Below, in pieces: positions 29,130 to 37,731 of a stretch of DNA of 64,000 nucleotides (position 1 is its first letter; the number at the start of each line of letters is the position of its first letter). Location of the stretch: positions 1-64,000 of the forward strand of contig JBBIWA010000004.1 of NCBI GenBank assembly GCA_037439425.1, read 5' to 3'. The notes under the pieces are model-generated. The model saw only the letters and a list, made by a program, of their open reading frames with translations, ran no database searches and was not told where the DNA came from. The position numbers were made by a program, and so were the translations under genes. This DNA is from JBBIWA01 sp037439425. GTDB taxonomy: Bacteria > Acidobacteriota > Blastocatellia > RBC074.

Positions 29130-31778
29130 TCAGAAGCTAAATCTCATCCCCGTCTCGATGCGTCGCCCCGGCAAAGCTGCCGTCGCCCGACCGAAGAAAG
29201 GCGAACTCTGTACGCCAGTGAAATTGATCAGATTGGCGTGATTCAACAGGTTAGAGGCTTGAAGGTAGAATTCTATGCGATACCGCTTATCGCTTGTTCC
29301 AGGGAGCGAAGCCATCGAGCCAAGCACATCACTGTCCCCTCCGGCGCGAATGATTCTCACCCGTGGGCCGCTTTGTGCAGCCGCTTCGCGCACCTTGCCG
29401 AAACCGAAGCCCCAGCTCAAACGTAGGCCGGTATCCCAACGCGCTGCGCCGCGCGCGCTGTTGCGGCCCACACCTGCAGGCCGATCATTGCTGACTGTAT
29501 CGCCGTTATTATCAAAACCGGTCGTGATGTTGTAAGGCGTGGCCGAGCTAGCTTGAAAGACAGCTCCCAGCCGCAACCCTTTGAACAGGTTCGTATTCAA
29601 CAGCGCGAAGAAGCGATGTCGCGCGTCCGTGAGCGCAGGGCCGTGCTCGGCGCGCAAGTTGAAGTTATCAGCAGGCAAACTGAAAGGGCTGTCGGCTTCA
29701 TTGGTATGCTTTGAGAGCAGATAGTTGAAGCTGAGAAAGAATCCTTTCTGCGGCTGCATGAGATCACAATTGAGCTGGAGTAGATGCTGCCAGGAACTGG
29801 CGCTCGATTCTATTTGCGTGATGTTTCCTTCAACCGGAATCGGGCGGCCAACGCCTGGAATCGGCGCGTTGATATTGTGCCCGCGCAGCAGGTGAAGGCC
29901 GCGCTGATAAGAGTAGCTGGCGCGGAAGCGAATCGTCTGCGAAAACTGCTGCTCCCAACTCACAGAGGTTTGCCCGAGATAAGGCAGACGCAACGCCGGA
30001 TCGCTTTGAATGCGGCTTGGTGGCAGCACGAGCTGAGTTCCGCCCGCGAATGGATCAGGGAAGCCAGGATTGCGCACCACGATGTCGCGTTGCCGCTGGC
30101 CATTGACGCGCAGCGTTTGTTCAAAGGTGGACGCCGCAAACCAATCGTAAAAGATCCCAGCACCCGCGCGGATCGTGGTCTTGCCGCTTTTGAACGGCGA
30201 CCAAGCCAGGCCCAGACGCGGCGCAAAGTTGTTTTGATCGCTGAGGTGATTTTGCAGCTCGTGGCGCAGGCCGAAGTTGAGTGAAAGGTCTTTGCGCAAC
30301 CGCACCTCATCCTGCCAGTACCAACCGAGCTGATACTGAGTGAAAGCTACCTCAGGGTCGCCAACGCGTCGAGTGAAGGTGGTCGGACGAGCAGCGCGGA
30401 AGGTCTCCAGGCTGGCGAAAGTGAAGGTGCCATTAGCATTGCGTAGCTCGCGGCTGCGATGCTTTTCGATCTCAAAAAGCAGCCCCGCTCTCATCGTGTG
30501 TTTGCCAAAAGTGAAATCCAGATTATCGGCCAACTCAAATTCGCGCGTGCGCCGATTGTCTTCAAGCTGCGCGCCGCCGCGGTTGAAAGCGTTGAGCACC
30601 AAAATTGTCGGCGCGTCGGAGAGTGAGTCAATAGCTAGCTCCTGCCAACGCGCCTGAAAGCGGAACTCGTTGAAAAGCTTCTTGCCCATTGCACCTGAAT
30701 CGGAAAGGCGGAAAATCTGTTCAGTGACATCGGTCGAGTAAGCACGCTCAGCCAGATCGAAATTGCCAGCGCCGAGATTGTCCTGCCGGTTAGCATTGCG
30801 CTGATATTCGCCACGCAGCGTGTGCGTCTTGCTCAGCGCGTGCTCGACGCGTGCCGAAGAGTTGAGCTTGCGCGATGGGCGGCGAATCAGGTCAAAGAAG
30901 TTACCCTCAGGCAATGCGGCAACGATCGTATGTGACTCGAAGTTGTTGGCGCCATCGGCTGAGAGGAAGAGCGAAGTATGGTTGCGCCAGAGCGGCCCGC
31001 CGAGATCAAAAGCGAAGCGGCGCGTCTGCTCCGGCGCGCGGAACGCCGCAAACGCATTGCGCGCATTGAGCGACTCATCGCGGAAGCCAGCGTTGAAGCT
31101 CCCATGCCAGTTGTCAACGCCTGGTTTAGTGAAGATGTCTACGCTGATGAAGCCAGCTTCATGATTTTCGGCAGCATAAGCATTGGTGCGGAAACGAATC
31201 TCGCGGATCTGAGATTTGGGCGGCAGCTTGCCGCCGCGAAAGCCGTTGACGCGGAAGGTCGCACCCGGCCCGGCCATCTGGCGCAATACTTCTTCAAACT
31301 CTTCGGGGTCATCGGGCAGTTGCGCAATCTGCTCCTGTGTGAGCACAGTTGTGAAGGCATTGCCGCGCGGATCGGTGTTCGCCTCGCGCTTGTCTCGCTC
31401 GACAGTAATCTCTTCCTGCACCCGAGCGATCTCTAAGCGCACTTCAAGTTGATTATTGCCCGGACGCAGGGTGAGATCATTCAGCTCGCGCGGCGCAAAG
31501 CCTGGTGCTTCGATGCGCAATTGATAGCTGCCGGGCGCAAGCCTAGCGAAGATCGCTTCACCTTGCGCGCTGGTATTAAGCGATCGCTTGTGCTCACTGG
31601 CAGCCGTTGCGTTGATCTGCACCTTCGCATTTGGAATTGCCGCGCCAGTCGGATCCACAACTGTCACGCGCAAGCTTGATTGATTACTACTGTGATTCTG
31701 CGCCAGGTTCTGACCGGCAAGCATTGCCAAAATGCATAACGGGCCGAGCAAGCGGAGACAGAAATCACTTGCTTTCAT
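29130..31778 (-). CDS. TonB-dependent-receptor-like outer membrane protein with N-terminal regulatory-like domain
   Basis: The protein has 882 residues from ATG 31778 (GGGAGAGG just upstream); the 12 codons before it are rejected. A signal peptide is followed by a carboxypeptidase-regulatory-like Ig domain (LRVTVVDPTGAAIPNAKVQI, GSYQLRIEAPGF). A plug-like region follows (LTQEQIAQLPDDPEEFEEVL, ATFRVNGFRGG), then a long beta-barrel with alternating aromatic strands, ending in RFSF with a terminal Phe, the usual BAM recognition end. This is the Oar-like/cna-B type abundant in Acidobacteria. The plug motif is shorter than in classical siderophore receptors, and I see no obvious TonB box, so the substrate is open. 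Confidence 0.9.
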   Translation of the reverse strand: MKASDFCLRLLGPLCILAMLAGQNLAQNHSSNQSSLRVTVVDPTGAAIPNAKVQINATAASEHKRSLNTSAQGEAIFARLAPGSYQLRIEAPGFAPRELNDLTLRPGNNQLEVRLEIARVQEEITVERDKREANTDPRGNAFTTVLTQEQIAQLPDDPEEFEEVLRQMAGPGATFRVNGFRGGKLPPKSQIREIRFRTNAYAAENHEAGFISVDIFTKPGVDNWHGSFNAGFRDESLNARNAFAAFRAPEQTRRFAFDLGGPLWRNHTSLFLSADGANNFESHTIVAALPEGNFFDLIRRPSRKLNSSARVEHALSKTHTLRGEYQRNANRQDNLGAGNFDLAERAYSTDVTEQIFRLSDSGAMGKKLFNEFRFQARWQELAIDSLSDAPTILVLNAFNRGGAQLEDNRRTREFELADNLDFTFGKHTMRAGLLFEIEKHRSRELRNANGTFTFASLETFRAARPTTFTRRVGDPEVAFTQYQLGWYWQDEVRLRKDLSLNFGLRHELQNHLSDQNNFAPRLGLAWSPFKSGKTTIRAGAGIFYDWFAASTFEQTLRVNGQRQRDIVVRNPGFPDPFAGGTQLVLPPSRIQSDPALRLPYLGQTSVSWEQQFSQTIRFRASYSYQRGLHLLRGHNINAPIPGVGRPIPVEGNITQIESSASSWQHLLQLNCDLMQPQKGFFLSFNYLLSKHTNEADSPFSLPADNFNLRAEHGPALTDARHRFFALLNTNLFKGLRLGAVFQASSATPYNITTGFDNNGDTVSNDRPAGVGRNSARGAARWDTGLRLSWGFGFGKVREAAAQSGPRVRIIRAGGDSDVLGSMASLPGTSDKRYRIEFYLQASNLLNHANLINFTGVQSSPFFGRATAALPGRRIETGMRFSF

Positions 31779-31907
31779 CTTCCTCTCCCAATAACAAGCC
31801 CCTATGGGCTTCAAGAAAAATGAACCACGAGCGAAGAGGAGATCAATAACTGCAGGAGCTTTATTTATCTGCCTGCTCTTCGTCTCTTCGCAATGAAAAA
31901 CTTCATC

Positions 31908-32798
31908 CTACTTCTTCCTCTCAAATCTCTCCGGCTTGAGCGGTGGATTGAGCTTGAAGCTCTTCATCTCCCACTCTTCATTGATTTCATTATCTATTGC
32001 CTTTGTGATGCGGTGCGGGAAGAAGATACCACTCACTTCGCGGTAATCCTCAAAGCGCATCTGAAATTCTGCCTCAGGCGCAGCAGCAGCTTCAGCTTCA
32101 GCCTCTCTGATCCTCCTTTCGATCTCTTCCTGGCTTGCAGTACCCGTCGCCATACGCATCACCATCCGCGGTTTCTTTCCTTTGTAGCTAAGCATCAAAG
32201 GCCGGTGTGTTTGTTGATCGAGAAACAGGTAGGCAGCGAAGTTGTTTGGTCCTTTCACCTCGAGCACGTCGGCTGTGCCATCGGGCGCTTCGGCCTGGCC
32301 AGCGTAAATGAACTCGACCGGGAATGAAACGGGCGTCGTAAGCAGCCAGCCGATAAGCAAGCGGGCGAATTCGGCGCGCGTGGCGCTCTGTTGCGCGACC
32401 TGACCCTGCGGCGTGTCGCCGCCCGGCCGGCGCATGATCACCATCCCGCCACTGCTGGATTGTTGGTCCATCCAGGCTTGCTCTCCGTTCATTACTTCGG
32501 TGCGCGTGATCTCTACGTTCGGCAGCGGGCGCATGGTTTCGATCTTCATCACCTTGTCGGGCAATAGCAAATCAAACTGAATTTCGCCTGACATCTCACG
32601 CTCGCCCAGCAGACGGCGATAGTCGCCCGTAACCGAGAGGCTTTGCAGCGATTTCAGTTTTTCGCCGCCCAACGCCACGCGCGCTCGATTGAGCAATTCC
32701 AAAGCGCGGCCCGTAGCCGTTTGCGCATCAATGCCTGGAGAAAACTCCATCACTACCGCTAATGAAATCACAACGAAGCTCAAGAAAGTATCGCGCAT
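31908..32798 (-). CDS. Exported protein of unknown function (LolA-like beta-sheet pattern)
   Basis: The protein has 296 residues from ATG 32798. A signal peptide (RDTFLSFVVISLAVVME) precedes LLNRARVALGGEKLKSLQSL, the opening common in acidobacterial periplasmic proteins related to LolA/outer-membrane lipoprotein carriers. Strands such as MSGEIQFDLLLPDKVMKIE and ISYKGKK-type stretches fit that fold. A short Glu/Ala helix (EEIERRIREAEAEAAAAPEA) precedes the last strands. It ends in a basic tail. It lies 129 bases upstream of the TonB-type receptor on the same strand, so co-expression is possible. The ribosome binding site is the end of an R1 repeat (AGGAG seven bases before ATG). The longer frame from 32831 reads through the repeat. 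Confidence 0.75.
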   Translation of the reverse strand: MRDTFLSFVVISLAVVMEFSPGIDAQTATGRALELLNRARVALGGEKLKSLQSLSVTGDYRRLLGEREMSGEIQFDLLLPDKVMKIETMRPLPNVEITRTEVMNGEQAWMDQQSSSGGMVIMRRPGGDTPQGQVAQQSATRAEFARLLIGWLLTTPVSFPVEFIYAGQAEAPDGTADVLEVKGPNNFAAYLFLDQQTHRPLMLSYKGKKPRMVMRMATGTASQEEIERRIREAEAEAAAAPEAEFQMRFEDYREVSGIFFPHRITKAIDNEINEEWEMKSFKLNPPLKPERFERKK

Positions 32799-32805
32799 AA
32801 AATTT

Positions 32806-32952
32806 CTCCTCGCAAAATCCTGGGAGCGCACGCATCCTTGCGTGCCGAGCTTCCATCAGCGGTTTGGTGCCCGAAATCGAGCACGCTAGAAGCGTGCGCT
32901 CCCAGGAGGTTTCCATTGCTTTCCGCAGCGTCGCTACGCGACGGCAATCACT
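32806..32952 (-). repeat. R1 dispersed repeat, minus orientation
   Basis: Read on the minus strand: a GTCGC hairpin region, CCTGGGAGCGCACGC, the internal AGCGTGCTCG, GGCACGCAAGGATGCGTGCG, CTCCCAGG, then ATTTTGCGAGGAG ending beside ATG 32798. The outer arms are complementary (CTGGGAGCGCACGC with GCGTGCGCTCCCAG). Confidence 0.85.
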
Positions 32953-33122
32953 CTGCCTCTTCTCTCATTTATTGAATAGCTCACCTTGAGTTCCATAATC
33001 CATGAATGATCATGCCTGAAATGCTAAGTAACGTGGTTAAGTAGGCGCAAAGAGTTTGTTAAGAATGTAAAATTTGCGGGAGTGAATCTCCGCTGCGGAG
33101 CGACTATGCCAGGATAGCGGAC

Positions 33123-33316
33123 CTGAAGTTGTGGACACGCAAACCGTCGCTGCTGTTCTTTCTAGCGGTGCTGCTTCTGGCGCCTTTGCCGCTCTTGGCC
33201 GCCTTGCAGTATCGCTGGCTGGGCGAAGTGAGCCGTGGTGGGTAGGAGAGGATGCAGGCGAGTTTGCGCGTCCGCCTGATGAAATTTTTACTGCTTCTGA
33301 TCTGCTGGTCTCTTAG
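33123..33316 (+). pseudogene. Relic of the N-terminus of a membrane sensor histidine kinase
   Basis: From CTG 33123 or TTG 33129 the frame reads LKLWTRKPSLLFFLAVLLL, then APLPLLAALQYRWLGEVSRGG, an in-frame TAG, and ERMQASLRVRLMKFLL. A hydrophobic helix followed by LQYRWLGEVS and ERMQASLR is, from memory, the start of a family of acidobacterial sensor kinases in which the second segment begins the periplasmic domain. The rest of the gene is missing: R2 repeat DNA begins at 33328. The stop codon and truncation make it a pseudogene. Confidence 0.6.
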
Positions 33317-33327
33317 TAGGTGTTCAG

Positions 33328-33541
33328 TCACACCCCACAGCCCGCGAATGCGGGCGGGAGATCTTTAGCCATTGTGATCCTCAGAACCGGTCTCGGACCA
33401 CAATTGCACCTCACAGCCCGCGAATTCGGGCGCTAGCCTAAAGCCCAGCTTGGAGCGCGCAGCGCGTAACCCTGGGAGAGGAGGGACGAATGGTTCCTAG
33501 CCCGCGCACGCGGGCGACAGCCATTACACATACCGTTGTAC
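33328..33541. repeat. R2 repeat cluster, copy B
   Basis: Nearly the same ~210 bases as 14650-14862, in the same order: ACAGCCCGCGAATGCGGGCG, ATCTTTAGCCATTGTGATCC, a second ACAGCCCGCGAATTCGGGCG, AAAGCCCAGCTTGGAGCGCG, GTAACCCTGGGAGAGGA and AGCCCGCGCACGCGGGCGAC. The two copies differ by scattered substitutions. Confidence 0.88.
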
Positions 33542-33567
33542 TCATAAAGCGCTGCTCGCTGCTCACC

Positions 33568-33667
33568 ATTGAGAGTTTCAACCGTCGCTGGCGCGGCGCG
33601 AACGCTTTCGCTTCACCGTGATGCTGGCCTTGAAAGACCGGCCTAAATTCAATTGCCGCTACGCGGC
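33568..33667 (+). repeat. R3 repeat, copy 1
   Basis: About 100 bases from ATTGAGAGTTTCAACCGTCG to the GCGG after CGCTAC. It contains GGCCTTGAAAGACCGGCC. The reverse complement of 54707-54801 matches along its length with substitutions and a few gaps. Confidence 0.75.
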
Positions 33668-33805
33668 TGAGCGGTTACGTCTCTTATCTCCGATTTGAGG
33701 AGCGTATCAGGAGAATGGAAGCTGCTGGCCAAACCGGGATGGTTCAACACCTGGGGCAACAACTAGAAGAATCAAGGCGCACAGAGAAAGAAAAGAATTA
33801 ACTGA

Positions 33806-34035
33806 AGAGTCATTGATGTCGCTTGGGCGACAAGCGATCAACATCCTGGGAGCGCACGCTCGCGAGCGTGCAGGGTTTTCAGTCTTAACGAGCATGCAAG
33901 GATGCGTGCGCTCCCAGGGATTTTCAGGAACCTGGGTACGCACGCTTCTAGCGTGCTCGATCTCCGGTAATGACCTGCTTCACGAAGACAGGCACGCAAG
34001 GATGCGGGCCTACCTAGGAGTTCCCGCAGGAGTGA
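33806..34035 (+). repeat. R1 dispersed repeat, two tandem copies
   Basis: The first copy starts at GTCATTGATGTCGCTTGGGC, continues with CCTGGGAGCGCACGC, the GCAAGGATGCGTGCGCTCCC arm and GGATTTTCAG. The second runs CCTGGGTACGCACGC, TTCTAGCGTGC, GGCACGCAAGGATGCGGG, TTCCCGCAGGAG. No gene follows the last AGGAG (a stop codon comes within 12 bases). Between 33667 and 33806, and again between 34036 and 34221, I see no gene; ACCACGAAGACACGCAAAG near 34128 is a short motif that recurs in altered form near 63433. Confidence 0.8.
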
Positions 34036-34221
34036 GCATCAATTAGCTTGGCAGCAGCTTGTGCTTGTGGGGAGCGGCACAGCCTGCCCCCCCTTTGGTA
34101 GCCATCTCTGAGCCCAACAGATTTTCACCACGAAGACACGCAAAGCTCGAAGATAAGGAAGAAGCTGAATGAAAACCGTTGTAAATACCAAGGCAGGAAG
34201 AGTCATACTCTAGAGCGGCAT

Positions 34222-34312
34222 TCATCGAGCACCTGTTTGCACTCACCCACCCGTTGCGCCCTCAACCCTTGAGGCAAATGATCATCTCCAGCCTCGCCAC
34301 CTTGCACAAAGG
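34222..34312 (-). repeat. Relic of the rtcB 3' end, left flank of the sigma-factor module
   Basis: On the minus strand this reads KVARLEMIICLKG followed by a stop, against KVARLEPIICVKG-stop at the end of the intact rtcB gene. The similarity continues past the stop into non-coding DNA. Over 91 bases, 71 match 37732-37822 with no gap. It is separated from rtcB by the whole sigma-factor module and is therefore a duplication, not a second gene. Confidence 0.8.
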
Positions 34313-34464
34313 CAGACCCCTGTGTGGAGAGCATCTTACCAGCTCCTTGACACGCTGCCGAGCACCGTCATACTATCCCTCAAACCATAAGTGGCAACCT
34401 CCCCCGCTTAGTTTTGTCTCGGCCCGAAGCCAATTCTGCTCGGCCTTTCCCGGAGGCGGAGAAG

Positions 34465-34998
34465 ATGTCCCCAAACAGCCCTGAAGTGAAAGAAGTCCTG
34501 GCGCAGGCCACAGCCTTACTAGATCAGGCCATCCGTCAAGCTTGTCTTCACCTTCATCACCAACCAACACCAGCAGAGGTAAAGCGACTCAAGCAGAGGC
34601 TGGTAGTAATCTTGCTGGAAGACGACTGCCGGCGCTTGCGCACCTTCGATCCCCAAAAGGGGCGACTAGAGTCGTGGGTGCGGACGGTGGCCCAACGCTA
34701 CGTTAAGCAGTTCCTGGGCGAGGAGAAGAGGTGGCTGGGTTTGGAAGCTGTGCCGCCAAAGCTCCTCATTCAGGCGCCAGAGCAGGAAGAGAGGCTTTTA
34801 GAACAAGAGCGCCAAGAGTTGCTAGAAGAAACGCTACGGCAGTTGCAGCTGCTGGAGCAGAAGCTGTTTGAGCTATGGCGCCAAGGACTGACTGTCCTGC
34901 AGATCGCCAAGCGGGTGAAGATGACCAGCTGTGCTGTCTACCAGCGCAAACGCGGGCTGCTCAAGAAACTCCAGGGACGGCTCGCAAAGGGAAGGTAG
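34465..34998 (+). CDS. ECF-like sigma factor
   Basis: The protein has 177 residues from ATG 34465 (GGCGGAGAAG just upstream); the frame opens 17 codons earlier. The segment LLEDDCRRLRTFDPQKGRLE, then SWVRTVAQRYVKQFL, fits sigma region 2 of extracytoplasmic-function factors. After a Glu/Gln-rich helix, TVLQIAKRVKMTSCAVYQRK followed by RGLLKKLQGRL fits the region 4 helix-turn-helix that reads the -35 element. Region 2.4 is not easily delimited, and similarity to named ECF groups cannot be judged by eye. It stands at the head of the module, 384 bases before the secreted protein gene. No anti-sigma gene is visible. The likely role is to direct transcription of that neighbour. Confidence 0.72.
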   Translation: MSPNSPEVKEVLAQATALLDQAIRQACLHLHHQPTPAEVKRLKQRLVVILLEDDCRRLRTFDPQKGRLESWVRTVAQRYVKQFLGEEKRWLGLEAVPPKLLIQAPEQEERLLEQERQELLEETLRQLQLLEQKLFELWRQGLTVLQIAKRVKMTSCAVYQRKRGLLKKLQGRLAKGR

Positions 34999-35382
34999 GC
35001 GCATTTGGGCAGGTGAGTGAAAAATTTTGAGAAAAAAATGCTGGGCAGGTGTCAGAGCTGGCTTCGAGGCGCCTATATATTAAATGGGGAGTTAAGCAGG
35101 ATCACTTGGCTGCCAGGTTGGAGTGGCAATGCCCATCAAGCGGTAGGGGGCAGCAGGGTTTGATCTTGTCCTCTCTGAAAGCTTGATGGGTTTGTGGTTA
35201 GTACTTTGTGTTCGGGTGTGGACAAAGACGAACTTTCGGAGTCTGGATGCTCAAGCCAGTTTTAGAGGGATCAAGGAGGGGCAGTCTACACTCACAAGCA
35301 CGCAGGGCTTAACGAGAAAACATTAGGCAGTAGAGCCTTCTCTATCTGGGCTTGCTGCCCTTTTGAAGAGGAGGAGCTTGCT
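34999..35382. other. Leader between the sigma factor and the secreted protein gene
   Basis: This region is AT-rich at first (GTGAAAAATTTTGAGAAAAA) and then mixed. CATCAAGC near 35136 and GCTTGATG near 35182 are complementary (8 bp). GAGGAGGAG lies just before ATG 35383. A promoter for the neighbour is likely here, but I cannot point to its boxes. Confidence 0.4.
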
Positions 35383-36819
35383 ATGAAGACCTTTCCGGTC
35401 AAGCTTACGCTCAGATTACAAATCATGCTACGGAGAACTCTCATGTGGCTACAAAGAAAGCCTGCATTACTGATCCTTTTTCTACTCGCTGTAGTGGTAT
35501 TTACTGCCGGTTCTTTAGCCGCAAACGTTTACCTGCAGATCTCTCTTATTACGCTTCAATCCTCCGCTTCTAGCTTTACCCAAACTTCCCTTATAGAGGC
35601 TATCGTTGCATCTCCAGATAGTCAAAAATACTATACTGTCGATAGAGAAGGGCGTGTAGCCATCTATGATAAGGATCTCAATCTCTCTAAAGCCTATTTT
35701 ACTCAGACAAAAGGGCCATTAGCTGTTGGCCCACAAGGCCATCTTTACTTTCTAGACTCGCCATCGAAATTACGTGTTATGAATCCGGCGGGAGTCACAT
35801 ACGTAGCATTTTCTATCCTGCCGCCTGTATCACTAGGAGTGCTTAAGAATGGAAACATAGTAGTTGCTGCTCCGGTCAATGAGAAGCTCTTCCATATCTA
35901 TAGTCAAACAGGACGACCGCTAAAGAATTTTGGAGAGATCAAGCTCTTTGATGCCAATAATAAACAACAAAACAAACTGCTAAATACTGGGAAGATTTTG
36001 GTAAGCTCTTCAGATGAGATCTACTATGTGTACAAGTATGCCCCAATAATTCAAAAGTATTCTGGCCAAGGTCAGCTCATCGCTGAATACAGTGTGGAAG
36101 GGACTGCAATTAGTCTGCAATTGGAAGCGCTGAATCGCTTTTTAAGTAAAAAAAGGACAGAAGAGATTGGTGGCATTACAGTCATCAACTCAGCAGATCT
36201 TGACCCACAAACAGGGCATCTATGGCTATGTATGAACGGCTCGTCTCGGTCAGGGGTTGTCTACGAATATGACTCGAATGGAATTAAGCTTCGAGAATAT
36301 GCACTTATTTTCGCCGCTTCTACCACCACTCCTCTTATCATAACCAATGTATGGGACATCGTGGTCAGGAACCAGTTTATGTACATCCTCACTACCCAGG
36401 GATGGGTGTGCCGCTTCGATCTAGGTAACCGTCCAAGTACTGGTTTCATCCCTTCAGTGCGCCAACTGATCCGAGCAGGCAGATGGGGGCTGATAGCTAA
36501 CACTCTGTTAGCTACAGCAACGAGAGGTTTAACTCTTAAGCTAGCGCCTCAACTCCCTTGCTCTCCAACAGTAACCATTCCCGACTGCACATATAACTGC
36601 CCCCCAAATCAAGGAGGCTCTAAAGACTGTAAAGCGGCACTTCAAACGTCAATAGGGGAAAATCTACCCAAGGTTGCCCCTACTGGCTGCAACTTTCATC
36701 CAGCCGGTAGCGCCAATCCATTCCAGTATGGCGGTTGCTCGGCTCAGGTTACAACCTGTAACCCGACTAATGGTGACAGAGTCACAGCTCAATTCATTGA
36801 ATACTCTTCTGATCGCTGA
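35383..36819 (+). pseudogene. Secreted beta-propeller-like protein, N-terminal part of a frameshifted gene
   Basis: This frame encodes 478 residues. A long basic N-terminus precedes one hydrophobic helix (ALLILFLLAVVVFTAGSLAA, ~29-48), a signal or anchor. The next ~350 residues have propeller-like repeats (YYTVDREGRVAIYDKDLNLS, GPLAVGPQGHLYFLDSPSKL, VYEYDSNGIKLREYAL). A Cys-rich segment follows (CTYNCPPNQGGSKDC, GCSAQVTTCNPTNGDRVT), then a stop shortly after. The continuation lies in another frame (36821-37633), displaced by a 39-bp direct repeat. The gene is AT-richer than its neighbours, suggesting transfer. It could be a true pseudogene, a switchable gene, or a sequence error; hence the label. 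Confidence 0.65.
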
Positions 36820-36861
36820 CGCGGTTACAACCTGTAACCCGACTAATGGTGACAGAGTCAC
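36747..36861 (+). repeat. 39-bp direct repeat, 76-bp period, at the frameshift
   Basis: The 39 bases from GGTTACAACCTG to GACAGAGTCAC occur at 36747-36785 and again, identically, at 36823-36861. The period of 76 is one more than a multiple of three, so the two copies lie in different frames of the surrounding gene. Removing one period joins the upstream and downstream frames exactly. Confidence 0.95.
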
Positions 36862-37633
36862 TCATACCACCAATCTATCCTGTACAGCACCGCCTCGAAC
36901 GGACGAAGATGGAGATGGATATGCACTTGAGGATAGCCCAGCAGATTGTCAGGACTCCGGCACTGATGCTCACCTGATCTATCCCGGAGCTCCAATCAGG
37001 GATTGTAAGTGGGGAAGTCAAACTCCCTCCAGCCAACTCACTGATGATAACTGTAACGGGGAGCCGGATCAGTATGAGCCGGGCTGCGACCTATCGCCGA
37101 TTATCATAGATGTAAGAGATGATGGATTCGATCTAACTGATGCTGCTGGCGGAGTAGCTTTTGATCTCAACAGTGATGGAGTAAGAGAACTGCTGGCCTG
37201 GACGAGAAGCGGCTCGGACGATGCTTGGTTGTTCCTGGACAGAAATGGTAACGCGACGGTCGATAATGGGGAAGAATTGTTCGGCAACTTTACTCCACAA
37301 CCACCTTCCGAAGAACCCAATGGCTTCCGGGCCCTGGCCGAGTTTGATCGGTTGGAGAATGGCGGCAACAATGATGGTCTCATTGATAAACAAGACGCCA
37401 TCTTCTCCTTTCTGCGCCTCTGGCAAGACGTCAATCACAATGGAATTTCAGAGCCTGACGAACTACATCCTCTCCCCACACTAGGCATTGAGGCTCTCTC
37501 TCTCCGCTACAGAGAATCGAGGCTAATGGATCAACATGGCAACCGATTCCGCTATCGGGCCCGGGTCTATCGCGTGCGAGGCGCTCAGGTTGGATTATGG
37601 GCTTGGGATGTATATTTGGTCAGGGGGAAGTAG
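36821..37633 (+). pseudogene. C-terminal part of the frameshifted secreted protein, Ca-loop domain
   Basis: It is open to 37633 with no convincing start of its own: the Met codons in this frame upstream lie within the preceding gene. It begins again with VTTCNPTNGDRVT, then DEDGDGYALEDSPADC and a YPGAP motif (MopE-like metal-binding motif). The C-terminal domain has several DxNxDG loops: DLNSDGVRE, DRNGNATVDNGEELFGNF, DVNHNGISEPDE. From memory this FDLTDAAGGVAFDLN...ELFGNFTPQPP domain recurs at the C-terminus of secreted proteins in Blastocatellia. Intact coding over 270 codons argues that the frameshift is recent or not permanent. Confidence 0.7.
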
Positions 37634-37731
37634 AGTATTGAGTTAGTCACAAGCTAATCTATCAGCCGGCATCTTCACTGCTGCTATGGAAAGTGATGGT
37701 TAAATTTCCCCGTCGCACCCGTGCCTATACC

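Noticed and set aside
33131..33316. Small protein reading MDTQTVAAVLSSG
   Set aside because: It is the wrong frame of the kinase relic; the neighbouring frame contains the recognisable helix and LQYRWLGEVS.
34222..34312. A second rtcB gene or its functional end
   Set aside because: Only about 17 codons and flanking DNA are present; upstream sequence has no further similarity to rtcB.
36674..36820. Independent start for the C-terminal Ca-loop frame
   Set aside because: Met codons here lie in an alternative frame of the upstream gene, have no ribosome site and give no family-like residues before the second repeat copy.
34317..37731. Integrase or transposase inside the sigma-factor module
   Set aside because: I looked for tyrosine- or serine-recombinase motifs in all frames by eye and saw none; the module's mobility is inferred only from its flanks.
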